From Acidimicrobiaceae bacterium (GTDB lineage Bacteria > Actinomycetota > Acidimicrobiia > Acidimicrobiales > Ilumatobacteraceae): a DNA stretch of 64,000 nucleotides. Below are positions 25,927 through 33,890 of this stretch, in pieces. The position numbers and the translations under genes were made by a program. The notes under the pieces are model-generated. The model ran no database searches and was not told the DNA's origin. It worked only from the letters and a program-made list of their open reading frames with translations. The stretch lies in the NCBI GenBank assembly GCA_020637295.1, contig JACJWF010000010.1:1-64000 (forward strand), read 5' to 3'. Each line of letters starts with the position of its first letter. Position 1 is the stretch's first letter.

Positions 25927-26003
25927 GGGGCTATAGCTCAGTCGGTTAGAGCGCATCCCTGATAAGGATGAGGTCACAAGTTCGATTCTTGTTAGCCCCA
26001 CCA
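25927..26003 (+). tRNA. tRNA-Ile (anticodon GAT)
   Basis: The 77-base gene includes an encoded CCA. The acceptor GGGGCTA pairs with TAGCCCC; the D arm is GCTCAGTCGGTTAGAGC, the anticodon stem-loop ATCCCTGATAAGGAT has anticodon GAT, and the T arm is ACAAGTTCGATTCTTGT. It follows the DUF3566 gene by 41 bp, and a strong terminator follows it. Confidence 0.97.
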
Positions 26004-26008
26004 GTGCA

Positions 26009-26038
26009 CGAGGCCCCGTCCGGGGCCTCGTTGCGTTT
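26009..26038. terminator. Intrinsic terminator after tRNA-Ile
   Basis: CGAGGCCCCG, a TC loop and CGGGGCCTCG form a perfect 10-bp stem (26009-26030), followed by TTGCGTTTT. It ends the tRNA transcript and lies one base before the stop of the convergent diguanylate cyclase gene, so it may work in both directions. Confidence 0.85.
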
Positions 26039-27154
26039 TCAGGCGACGTTCACCCGGTCGCGGCCGTCGCGCTTGGCGCCCATCAGCGCCGTGTCGGCCC
26101 GACGCAGGGTGGTGCTGACTTCTGCGGCCGGCCCGTGGGCCACGCCGACGGAGACGGTGATCTGGCCGGCGCCGGACAGTTGCTGATGGCCGGCGGTGGT
26201 GCGGATCCGTTCGGCGATCGTCGCCGCCTCGCCGGGGCTGACGTCGTCGAGCAGCACGCAGAACTCCTCGCCGCCGTAGCGGTAGACCACGTCGCCGGCC
26301 CGCACGCTGGCACACAGCGCGCTGGCCACTGCCTTCAGCACCTCGTCGCCGACATGGTGGCCGTGGTCATCGTTGAACTGCTTGAAGTGATCGATGTCCA
26401 CCATCAGCACCGACGTCGGCCGGTCGCCCCGGGCGGGCTCGGCCGTCAGCGCTTGATTCAGGTGGCGGCGGTTGCCGACGCCGGTGAGGTCGTCGCGCAG
26501 CGCCAGTTCGGCCAGGCGGCGATCGCCCCGGCGCCTGGGCAGCAGCACCACGACCACCAGCACCACGGCCGCCAGCGCGAGGGCCACTGCGCCGATCGTG
26601 ATGGCGACCTGGGGTGTGCTCCCGTCGTCATCCGTGGTGGCTGCCGGCCCCTGGGTGGCGTCAGGTGGTTCGTCGCTGCCGGCGGCGGGGACCTTGCCGG
26701 CCAGCAGTTCCTGGCGCAGGGTGCGCAAGTCGATCAGCGCCTGGGTGTACCGCGCCGGCGCCGGCGCCGTGGCGGTCGTCCCGCTGCCCGGCCGAGGCAG
26801 CAGTTGCAGGGTCTCGCGCATGGCTGCGGTGGGGGTGATCCCGAGGTCGCGCAGGCTGACGAAGGCCGCCGCTCCGGCCCGGTCCGCGGTGGCCAGTGCG
26901 CTGTTCGGCCCGGTGTCCCCGGCGCCTGCCGCACCGTCGGCGATGAGGCGCTGCTCCTCGGTGAGCGCGGTGATGGCCTGGTCGATCACCGCGACTGCGG
27001 CCTGGACGTCGAGCCCGCTGCCGGCTGACTCGGCGGCGGCGTGGTGGTGTGCGCCCGCCGGCGCGGCGCCGGCGTGTGCGCCGGTCACCGGCGCGACGAA
27101 GAAGAGCACGGTCGCGGCGGTGGCGGACCGCAGCATGCACGGGAGTCGGCGCAT
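26039..27154 (-). CDS. Membrane diguanylate cyclase (GGDEF domain)
   Basis: The 371 residues comprise a signal-type N-terminus (SATAATVLFFVAPVTGAHA), an extracytoplasmic helical sensor region (about 35-180) with a Thr/Pro-rich stretch, and a transmembrane helix (about 187-210, AITIGAVALALAAVVLVVVV). The GGDEF domain follows, with RDDLTGVGNRRHL, DIDHFKQFND and the intact active site YRYGGEEF (about 291-297). The sequence RAGD lies five residues before GGEEF, matching the RxxD inhibitory site. It is therefore expected to synthesise c-di-GMP with product feedback. The ATG at 27154 was chosen; no clear SD is seen. Confidence 0.9.
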   Translation of the reverse strand: MRRLPCMLRSATAATVLFFVAPVTGAHAGAAPAGAHHHAAAESAGSGLDVQAAVAVIDQAITALTEEQRLIADGAAGAGDTGPNSALATADRAGAAAFVSLRDLGITPTAAMRETLQLLPRPGSGTTATAPAPARYTQALIDLRTLRQELLAGKVPAAGSDEPPDATQGPAATTDDDGSTPQVAITIGAVALALAAVVLVVVVLLPRRRGDRRLAELALRDDLTGVGNRRHLNQALTAEPARGDRPTSVLMVDIDHFKQFNDDHGHHVGDEVLKAVASALCASVRAGDVVYRYGGEEFCVLLDDVSPGEAATIAERIRTTAGHQQLSGAGQITVSVGVAHGPAAEVSTTLRRADTALMGAKRDGRDRVNVA

Positions 27155-27254
27155 CGTGTGAGGTATCGGCACGACCGTCAAGCGGCTTGAAAGGTGGTGA
27201 CGGTGCGTGTGACCGGTGTCCGCCGTCGGAACCTGGGCGCTACGCTCGCCGCCC

Positions 27255-27389
27255 ATGAAGGTCCTGCGCCGGGCGCTGTTCGCACTGTCGCTGGCCGGCG
27301 CCATCGCCGGCGCCCTCCGGGTGCGCGGCAAGGGCGGTGTGCCGCCGCAGGAGGGCGGCTGGCGCGAAGTGGCCGTCCCACCGCGATGA
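27255..27389 (+). CDS. Small hydrophobic leader-like protein (44 aa)
   Basis: This short frame encodes MKVLRRALFALSLAGAIAGA, a signal-peptide-like or membrane-anchor segment, followed by a 24-residue polar tail rich in Gly, Arg and Pro. Its TGA overlaps the ATG of the downstream gene (ATGA), which is how most true gene junctions in this window look, and third codon positions are strongly G/C. The function is unknown. It could be a small membrane protein or a leader whose translation drives the next gene. Confidence 0.55.
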   Translation: MKVLRRALFALSLAGAIAGALRVRGKGGVPPQEGGWREVAVPPR

Positions 27390-28393
27390 ACGGCCGGGAC
27401 GGCCGCAGCACCCGGTTCGGCCTGGCCGGCCACGGGGTCACCGGCGGTGGCATTGCCCGCCGCCTGCTGGCCGCCGGTGCGGAACTGGTGGTCCACGACC
27501 CCGACGCCGCGGCCCTCGGCCGGGCGCAGGCGGCCGGGGCCATCATGGCCGGCACCGCGGGCGTGCTGGCCGGCGCAGGGGTGGTGGTGCTGTGTGGCCC
27601 GTCGCCGCACGCGCCACGCGCGGCCAGCCTGCTGTCCGCCGGCACGTCCGTGGTCAGCGTGGCCGACGACCTCGACGATGTGCGCGAGCTCCTCGGGCTG
27701 GACGTCCTGGCGCGCCGGGTCGACGCCACCCTGCTGGTGGGGGCGGCGATGGCCCCCGGCCTGTCCGGCCTGCTGGCGCGCTCGCTGGCCACCCAGGTCC
27801 ACCAGGTGGACGAACTGCACGTGGCCACGCACGGCACGGCTGGGCCGGCATGCGCCCGCCAGCACCATGATTCCCTCGGCCGTACGGCCCTCGGCTGGCA
27901 CGACGGGCGCTGGATCGAACCGCCCGGCGGCAGCGGCCGCGATCTGGTGTGGTTCCCAGAACCTATTGGCGCCCACGACTGCTACCGGGCCGCGGTGGCC
28001 GATCCGTTGCTGCTGCACCGGGCGTTCCCCGGCGTGCAGCGGATCACGGCTCGGGTCTCGGCCACCCGGCGCGACCGCCTGACGGCCCGCCTGCCGATGC
28101 TCACCCCGCCCCACCCGGCGGGCGACCTCGGCGCCGTGCGGGTGGAGGCCCGCGGGGCCGGCCCGGAAGGGGAGCGGGTCACCGTCATCGCCGGCGCGTC
28201 GGGCCCGACGGCGGAGCTGGCGGCTGCCGTCGCCGCGGCCGCCGCGCTGCGCCTGGCGGAGGTCGGAGCCCCAGCCGGGGCGCACTCGCTGGCCGACGAT
28301 GCCGTCACCCATCTGGACCTGCTGCACCATGCCACCCACCTCGGGGTGACGGTGCAGGAGTTCACCGGCGTCGCCAGAGCTACCCACTGGTAA
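27386..28393 (+). CDS. NAD(P)-binding Rossmann protein, dehydrogenase-like
   Basis: The 335 residues begin with a Rossmann motif RFGLAGHGVTGGGIARRLLAAGAELVVHDPD, the beta-alpha-beta unit of 6-phosphogluconate, Gfo/Idh or saccharopine-dehydrogenase-type enzymes. The middle (LLVGAAMAPGLSGLLARSL) resembles the GxxPGxSxLLA loop of saccharopine-dehydrogenase-like reductases. I cannot assign a substrate. The ATG at 27386 overlaps the stop of the preceding small gene. The next gene, a hydrolase, starts 30 bp downstream and may be co-transcribed. Confidence 0.7.
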   Translation: MNGRDGRSTRFGLAGHGVTGGGIARRLLAAGAELVVHDPDAAALGRAQAAGAIMAGTAGVLAGAGVVVLCGPSPHAPRAASLLSAGTSVVSVADDLDDVRELLGLDVLARRVDATLLVGAAMAPGLSGLLARSLATQVHQVDELHVATHGTAGPACARQHHDSLGRTALGWHDGRWIEPPGGSGRDLVWFPEPIGAHDCYRAAVADPLLLHRAFPGVQRITARVSATRRDRLTARLPMLTPPHPAGDLGAVRVEARGAGPEGERVTVIAGASGPTAELAAAVAAAAALRLAEVGAPAGAHSLADDAVTHLDLLHHATHLGVTVQEFTGVARATHW

Positions 28394-28423
28394 CTTCCGC
28401 GGGGGCCTCGCTAGCCTGACGGT

Positions 28424-29296
28424 GTGATGAAGGCCGTCGACCACCGGCGGGCACCCGTGCTGGAGCTGCCGTGGCTACCGCCGGGCCGCACGGCAGTGCT
28501 GCCCGGGCGGGGCGAGATCTTCTATCGCCACCATGTGCACCCGGACCCTGCGGCGCCCACGGTGGTGCTGCTGCACGGGTGGACGGCCAGCGCCGACCTG
28601 CAGTTCTTCACCGCCTACCGGGCACTGGCGGAGGTGTGCTCGTTCGTTGCCGTGGACCATCGCGGGCACGGGCGCGGCATCCGCAACCTGGATCGCTACG
28701 AGCTCACCGACGTGGCCGACGACGTGGCGGTGCTCCTGGGGCAGTTGGGCCTCTCCGGGGTCGTCACCGTGGGCTACTCGATGGGCGGGCCGATCAGCCT
28801 GCTGCTGGCCCACCGGCACCCCGGCGTGGTCAAGGGGCTGGTGGTGCAGGCCACCGCGCTGGAGTGGCGAGCCACCTGGTGGGAGCGGTTGCAGTGGAAG
28901 ACCGTGCACGTGATGGGCACGCTGATGCGCAGCCGGGCCTTCCCCCGCTTCATGCGCTGGGGTATCCGCCGCCTCCTGCCGGAGGACCACCCGATGCGCC
29001 GCTACGTGCCGTGGTTCGCGGCCGAACTGCGCCGCAACGACGCGTTCAACATCGTCCAGGCGGGGCAGTCGCTGAGCCGCTACGACGCCCGCACGTTCGC
29101 CAACCTGCTGGCGCTGCCGGCAGCGTCGCTGATCACCACCCGTGACCGCCTGGTCCGCCCGCGCAAGCAGCGGGCGCTGGCCGAGGCGTTGGGTGCGCAC
29201 GTGGTGGAACTGGCCGACGACCACCTCGCGTCGCTGACCTCGCCCGACGCCTACTCGGTGGCCACGGTCGCGTTGGTGCGTCAGGTCGCCGGCTGA
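28424..29296 (+). CDS. Alpha/beta-fold hydrolase
   Basis: The 290-residue alpha/beta hydrolase has the oxyanion strand VVLLHGWTASADLQFF, a VDHRGHGRG loop, the nucleophile elbow VGYSMGGP (Ser in GxSxG) and the C-terminal His in LADDHLASL. The insertion between strands 6 and 7 is a helical lid (LRNDAFNIVQAGQSLSRYDART region). The chemistry is probably ester or lactone hydrolysis; the substrate is unknown. Tandem GTG ATG codons start the gene (GTG 28424, ATG 28427). Confidence 0.85.
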   Translation: MMKAVDHRRAPVLELPWLPPGRTAVLPGRGEIFYRHHVHPDPAAPTVVLLHGWTASADLQFFTAYRALAEVCSFVAVDHRGHGRGIRNLDRYELTDVADDVAVLLGQLGLSGVVTVGYSMGGPISLLLAHRHPGVVKGLVVQATALEWRATWWERLQWKTVHVMGTLMRSRAFPRFMRWGIRRLLPEDHPMRRYVPWFAAELRRNDAFNIVQAGQSLSRYDARTFANLLALPAASLITTRDRLVRPRKQRALAEALGAHVVELADDHLASLTSPDAYSVATVALVRQVAG

Positions 29297-29326
29297 CCAG
29301 CGGCGTGCGGCCGGCAGCGGGCCGGT

Positions 29327-29866
29327 TCAGCCGTCGGTGGGTTCGGTGGCGTCGAGCCGCGACGCCAACTCGTCCAGCCGGGCGGCCATCCGCTCCACCG
29401 CCGACGTCAGGCGATCCAGCTGGTCCTCCACCTCGTTGGTGGTCGGCACTGCGGCCAGCCCCAGGCGGACGCTGGCGATCTCGCGGGCGAGGAACTCGGT
29501 GTCCGCCTGGTTGCGCTCCGCCAGCTGGCGGTCGTGCTCGGCCTGGGCGCGGTCGCGCTGCTCCTGGCGGTTCTGGGCGAGGAGGATCAGCGGCGCGGCA
29601 TAGGCGGCCTGGGTGGAGAACGCCAGGTTCAGCAGGATGAACGGGTACGGGTCGAAGCCACCCTTGCGGATGTTGCCGATGTTGAAGCCCCACGCCAGGT
29701 TGATGGCGATCCACACGAAGACGAGCACGCTCTGGAGCACCAGGAAGCGGGCCGTGCCGAGGAAGCGGGCGATGCTCTCGCTGAACTGGCCGAACGCCTC
29801 GGGGTCGTAGTGGATGCCCAGGCGGCGGCGCTCGCGGGGCGTGGAGAGATCGTTGCGCCGGGTCAC
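29327..29866 (-). CDS. DUF1003 membrane protein
   Basis: The 179 residues include the DUF1003 signature: SESIARFLGTARFLVLQSVLVFVWIAINLAW, a FDPYPFILLNLAFSTQAAYAAPLIL second helix, then QNRQEQRDRAQAEHDRQ leading to a long C-terminal coiled-coil (LDRLTSAVERMAARLDEL). It is a cytoplasmic-facing two-helix membrane protein of unknown role. The GTG start overlaps the stop of the MgtE-N/CBS gene by 4 bp; this pair is conserved in many actinobacteria. Confidence 0.9.
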   Translation of the reverse strand: MTRRNDLSTPRERRRLGIHYDPEAFGQFSESIARFLGTARFLVLQSVLVFVWIAINLAWGFNIGNIRKGGFDPYPFILLNLAFSTQAAYAAPLILLAQNRQEQRDRAQAEHDRQLAERNQADTEFLAREIASVRLGLAAVPTTNEVEDQLDRLTSAVERMAARLDELASRLDATEPTDG

Positions 29867-31137
29867 TGCCCACCCCCTCCGGTGGCGACGGGCGTGGCCG
29901 GCGTGGTGGGTGTGGCGGCCACGCGGCGGCGCTGGCGCCAGCCGGTGGGCAGGGTGCGGTCGAGCACGTCGTCGACGGTGATGGCCCCCAGCAGGCGACC
30001 GGCCTCGTCGCACACCCCGATGGCCAGCAGGTTGTAGCTGGCCAGGCGCTCGGCCACCTCGCGCTCGGGCGTGTCCGGGGTGATCGTGGGCTCGTTCACC
30101 AGGATGCGGCCGAGCTCCATGGCCGGCGGCTCGCGCAGCAGGCGCTGGAAGTGGACCATCCCGAGGTACTGGCCGGTGGGCGGCTTGAACGGGGGTTGGA
30201 CGACGAACACCTGGGCGGCGATCGACGACAGCCACTCCGGGTCGCGGATGTCCGCCAGGGCCTCGGCCACCGTGGTGGCGGGGCCGGCGATGACGATCTC
30301 CGGGGTGAGGAGCGCACCGGCGGTGCCCTCCGTGTAGCTCAGCAGGCGGCGCATGACGTCGGCGTCCTCGTCGTCCATCGCCTCCAGCAGTTGGGTGCGC
30401 TGCTCGCCGGGCATTTCGGCCATCAGGTCGGCGAGGTCGTCGTACTCCATCTCCTCGAGCACACCCACGAGGCGCTCGGTGTCCAGGCCCTCGATGATCC
30501 GCAGCTGCTCGGCCTCCGGCAACTCCTCCAGCAGGTCGGCCAGGCGCTCGTCGTCCATGGCCGCGGCAAGCTGCTTGCGTTGGGTCAGCGGCAGGGCGCG
30601 CACGACGCCGGCGACGTCGCTGGGGTGCATGTCGCGCAGCCGGGCAGCCTCGGCAGCCATCTCCCCGCCGGCGGCGACGCCGAACAGGGTGGGCACGTCG
30701 GCGATGTCCACCAGCCGGTAGCTGGGCCGCCGTCGCAGGCTGCTGCGCCGGGCCAGGCGCACCTTGGCGGGCTCCCACCAGGTGCTCTTGCCGTCCGTCA
30801 CCGAGCGCAGACCGATGTCGCTGACCGTCTCGTCGCCGACCCGCTTGTCGATGACGTGCTTGCCGAGGATGATCTCGCCGGGGCGCGGCTTGAACGGGTT
30901 GAGGTCCACGTCCCAGCTGCGCAGCCGTGCACCCTCGCTGTCCAGGCTGCCGATGCGGGCGGTGTTGACGAAGATCTGGCGCCGCTGGCTGGTGGCGACG
31001 AAGCCCACCACCCGCGGTGCCCGACTGCCGGCACCGGGCACCAGCACGAGGTCCTCCAGGCGGCCGATGGGCTTGCCGCCCGCGTCGAGCAGGGGCAACC
31101 GCATGATGCGGAACGCGTAGATCAGCTCCCCTGCCAT
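29863..31137 (-). CDS. PRC-barrel / MgtE-N / CBS domain protein (soluble)
   Basis: The 424 residues include an N-terminal PRC-barrel-like domain (about 8-80, RLPLLDAGGKPIGRLEDLVLVP), the superhelical MgtE_N domain (about 170-285, repeated LLEELPEAEQLRIIEGLD-type helices) and a CBS pair (about 290-400, TEGTAGALLTPEIVIAGP onward). No transmembrane helices follow, unlike true MgtE magnesium channels. MgtE_N and CBS domains sense Mg2+ in the channel, so this may be a soluble Mg2+ or nucleotide sensor acting with its coupled DUF1003 partner. That role is an inference. Confidence 0.88.
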   Translation of the reverse strand: MAGELIYAFRIMRLPLLDAGGKPIGRLEDLVLVPGAGSRAPRVVGFVATSQRRQIFVNTARIGSLDSEGARLRSWDVDLNPFKPRPGEIILGKHVIDKRVGDETVSDIGLRSVTDGKSTWWEPAKVRLARRSSLRRRPSYRLVDIADVPTLFGVAAGGEMAAEAARLRDMHPSDVAGVVRALPLTQRKQLAAAMDDERLADLLEELPEAEQLRIIEGLDTERLVGVLEEMEYDDLADLMAEMPGEQRTQLLEAMDDEDADVMRRLLSYTEGTAGALLTPEIVIAGPATTVAEALADIRDPEWLSSIAAQVFVVQPPFKPPTGQYLGMVHFQRLLREPPAMELGRILVNEPTITPDTPEREVAERLASYNLLAIGVCDEAGRLLGAITVDDVLDRTLPTGWRQRRRVAATPTTPATPVATGGGGQ

Positions 31138-31188
31138 GCGGCAAGGCTACCCCTCGCCGTCGCGACCGTCCGGGCGGATTCCCCCTGC

Positions 31189-31923
31189 TCACGAGGGCCG
31201 CAGGTGGGTCTCCATCCAGGCGCGGGCGAAATCCACCGCGTCGGCGGCGTCGAACCACTCGGCGGTGGCGTCCCCGACGGTGCCCACACGGGCCCTGCCC
31301 GCGGCGAGGTAGGCGAGGGTGATGTGGGCGAAGTAGTCGCCGTCGTCCCACGGGGCGATGCCGGTGCTGTCGTCGAGGCAGTCCACCCGGCGCCGGCGCG
31401 GTTCGCCGGTGGCGGAACGGACGAGTGGGAAGCGGGTGACCCGGATCTTGTGCGGCAGGTCGGCCAGGTACTCGGCGTAGTGGTAGAGGGTGACGGTGTC
31501 CGGGTCGGCACCGAGGCGGAGGACGGTGCCGCCGCGCTGCACCAGCCGCTCGAGCGGCGAGCCCGGCCCGTAGTAGTCGTGCCACGGGACATCGGTCGTG
31601 ATGGCAGCGGCGTCGCGCCCGCGGGCGCCGAACCGCCCCTCCGGGTGGTCGCTGACGACGGCGCCGGGCGTGGTGCGGAACACTTCGGCCAGCACCCCGA
31701 TGTCGGGGTCCGCCGGGGTGGTGGCCGCGTCGAACCCGGCTGGGTCGGCGGTCGGGCCGACGTTCATCATCCAGGTGCCGCTGCGGCCGACAGCGGCGTC
31801 CAGCGCGCCCACCAGGTCCTCCGCCCTCCCACCGACCCGCCGCATCGAGGCGTGGACCATCACCGTGTCGCCGGCGCGCACGCCCAGCGCCCGCAGGTCG
31901 GCGGCGAGGCTGGAGCGGCTCAT
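31189..31923 (-). CDS. AAC(3)-family aminoglycoside N3-acetyltransferase homologue
   Basis: The 244 residues carry the antibiotic_NAT fold: LGVRAGDTVMVHASMRRVGG near the N-terminus, SDHPEGRFGARGRDA in the centre, and the GADPDTVTLYHYAEYLAD segment corresponding to the acetyl-CoA/aminoglycoside site with its conserved His. Members transfer acetyl from CoA to the 3-amino group of gentamicin-type drugs, but many chromosomal homologues have other substrates. ATG at 31923 (MSRSSLAADL) was preferred over 31950. It borders the decayed ATPase region. Confidence 0.85.
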   Translation of the reverse strand: MSRSSLAADLRALGVRAGDTVMVHASMRRVGGRAEDLVGALDAAVGRSGTWMMNVGPTADPAGFDAATTPADPDIGVLAEVFRTTPGAVVSDHPEGRFGARGRDAAAITTDVPWHDYYGPGSPLERLVQRGGTVLRLGADPDTVTLYHYAEYLADLPHKIRVTRFPLVRSATGEPRRRRVDCLDDSTGIAPWDDGDYFAHITLAYLAAGRARVGTVGDATAEWFDAADAVDFARAWMETHLRPS

Positions 31924-31952
31924 CCGAAACCCATGTTGCATTTTGTACACAT

Positions 31953-32510
31953 GTGGGATTGGAGATTTGCCATGTGGTCAGACCTCAGTGTGAACCCGGC
32001 GGTCAGCTCCGTCCGGATCAAGTTGTCGGGCGCGATGTCCTGATCGAACGTCTCTGGGCCGAGATCCGAGTGCGGAGCGGTGTCCGTGGTTGCCGTCCGG
32101 CGGGATGTGGAGGCAGTTCGGACGGCGGAGGAGTTGACGGAGAAACTGACCGAAGGGACGAGTTCCCGACGGTGCGGTTCGTCTTCTGTGGATCCATCGG
32201 CCTGCACCATGTGCTGCATGCGCTTCGCGTTCCAGGGCGGTCCTGGGAGCCCACCAACGACCAGTGGAAGATGGACCTTCCCGTGTTGTCCGCGTCGGAT
32301 GCGAGAGACCTGGCAGCGGCCTTGTTGAAGAGCAGTGGGCTCCATCGTGTCGTGACGACAGCGATGCCGGCCGGCGTCCGTATGGACGAACTCCGCGCCG
32401 TGCTGCAGCGGCTGGAGATGGATCACTACATCGAGCATCAGCGCGAGCGCGTCCGGTTCCGTCTGGCCATCGTCCGACGCGGATGGCGACGCCGGCGGTA
32501 CCTCCGATGA
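31953..32510 (+). pseudogene. Remnant of P-loop ATPase gene A (Walker A region lost)
   Basis: The 185-codon frame keeps scattered family pieces. These are a VVGRDVLIERLWAEI entry peptide, then after about 60 non-matching codons FVFCGSIGLHHVLHALR with PTNDQWKMDLPVLSASDARDLA, and a C-terminus RFRLAIVRRGWRRRRYL. In intact prokaryotic STAND-like ATPases these frame a Walker A RRxGKT motif, which is missing. A piece resembling the section between them (VAVRRDVEAVRTAEELTEKL) is in another frame at about 32090-32150, indicating internal deletion plus frameshift. Lower G+C than flanking genes suggests foreign origin. Confidence 0.6.
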
Positions 32511-33513
32511 GCACCACACCCTGCTGGTCGGTCCGCGAGGCGTTGGGAAGACACACCTGTTGTCGATGCTGTACCACCGCGTGAAGGCGCCTGATCGACT
32601 CGCCATCGCGTGACTGCGCGAGGACCCTTGGGGGGCTTCGCTCGTATGAGCAGCTCGTCGATCAGATGACGGCCGCCGTTCGCCGCGAGGACGGGCTGGT
32701 GGACGATGGCAAGAGTGCTTCGAGGGCGGACGCAGAGGAGCGGCTGATCACGGCGCTGAGCGGGAGGCCACTCCTGGTGCTGCTCGAGAACACCACCGAC
32801 GTGCTGCAGCGCGTCGGCAAGCACGGGCAACATGCCCTTCGTGCATTGGTGCAGAACCGGGAGGATGTCCTCCTCGTGGCCACGTCGCCATCATTGGACG
32901 ACTCCGTCTCCAAGCAGGCAGCCCCGTTCTACGGCTTCTTCGAGACGGTGCGCCTCGCCGAGCTGACCGTGGAAGGGGCGCGCCAACTGCTGATCAATGT
33001 CGCCCGGCTGCGCGGGGACGACGAGCTCTCCGAGTTCCTGACGACGGACCTTGCCACTCGACGACTCAAGGTGGTCGAAGTGCTCGCTGGCGGCCACCCG
33101 CGCGTGTGGATGCTGCTTGCCGGGTGCATGTCGGTGGAGAACATCGACGAGCTCGTGCCGGTGTTCATGAAGGCGTTGGACGATCTCACGCCGTACTACC
33201 AGGACCGCATGCGCGAGCTCCCGCCTCAGCAGGAGTCGTTGGTGTTCGAACTCTGCGAGCACCGCCTGCCGCTGACGGTGGGAGAATTGGCCCGTCGATG
33301 CGACCTTCAGCAGAACGCAACGTCGGTGCAGATCAAGGCGTTGGTCGACAAGGGCCATCTCGATGCTCGACCAAGTGCTGCGTGCCGCGGATCGACCTCC
33401 TAACACGCCCGTTGCTGCGTTGGTTGCGGCGGAGCCGCAGTACCTCGCAGGGTCGATGTTCCTCTTCCTGGACACGCCAACCGAGCGCTCGGGCGCATTT
33501 GCCGTGCTGCTGA
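32464..33513 (+). pseudogene. Frameshifted P-loop ATPase gene B
   Basis: Walker A is intact (LLVGPRGVGKTHLLSML, about 32521-32571), but the frame then hits TGA at 32611. A tract of six G residues at 32630-32635 moves the rest into another frame, where homology-like sequence continues: LRSYEQLVDQM, LLVLLENTTDVLQRVG (Walker B-like), LLVATSPSLDD, a winged-helix-like LTVGELARRCDLQQNATSVQIKALVDKG. Near 33390 it shifts again, the typical RPLLRWLRR end being in a third frame. At least three lesions make this a decayed gene. It immediately follows remnant A, as a two-gene ATPase module. Confidence 0.6.
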
Positions 33514-33890
33514 TGAAGCTGGAGTCGATGCCGACCGCACTCATGATGGCGATGCCGCTGATGTTGGTTGCGTTCTCTCAGGAGGATCTCACTGTGGTCG
33601 ATCGCGCCATCCGTTGCGCTGCCGAGCACGACCATCGATTGACGGATGTATCGACGCTCTTTCACGGTCTCGTCTCGGAGCCCGAGGCACGCGTGACCGC
33701 GGTACCGAACGAACTCCGGGAAGTGCTCGGTCAGCTCGAGGCGACGCTGTCCGATCCAGAGTCGAGAGCGAAGATCAAGTCCGCTGTCGAGGTGCTTCGC
33801 GACGGTAAAGCGGCCGTACTCGCTGAAGCTCAGCGGGAACTTGACGCGCGCATCGAGGCGGCAGCCACGGCGACGCGGGTGGACCAGTAG
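33363..33890 (+). CDS. Hypothetical ORF, possibly the detached 3' part of ATPase gene B
   Basis: This 175-codon frame overlaps the end of ATPase remnant B and encodes a helical, partly amphipathic protein (LMKLESMPTALMMAMPLML, then ELREVLGQLEATLSDPESRAKIKSAVEVLR). It has no recognisable motif. It runs tail-to-tail into the molybdopterin oxidoreductase gene with a 61-bp overlap, which is unusual for this window. It may be the C-terminal part of the broken ATPase or a fortuitous frame. Confidence 0.35.
   Translation: MLDQVLRAADRPPNTPVAALVAAEPQYLAGSMFLFLDTPTERSGAFAVLLMKLESMPTALMMAMPLMLVAFSQEDLTVVDRAIRCAAEHDHRLTDVSTLFHGLVSEPEARVTAVPNELREVLGQLEATLSDPESRAKIKSAVEVLRDGKAAVLAEAQRELDARIEAAATATRVDQ

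Noticed and set aside
32080..32328. Independent small gene at 32080
   Set aside because: The peptide resembles an inner piece of ATPase remnant A, so it is part of the same broken gene.
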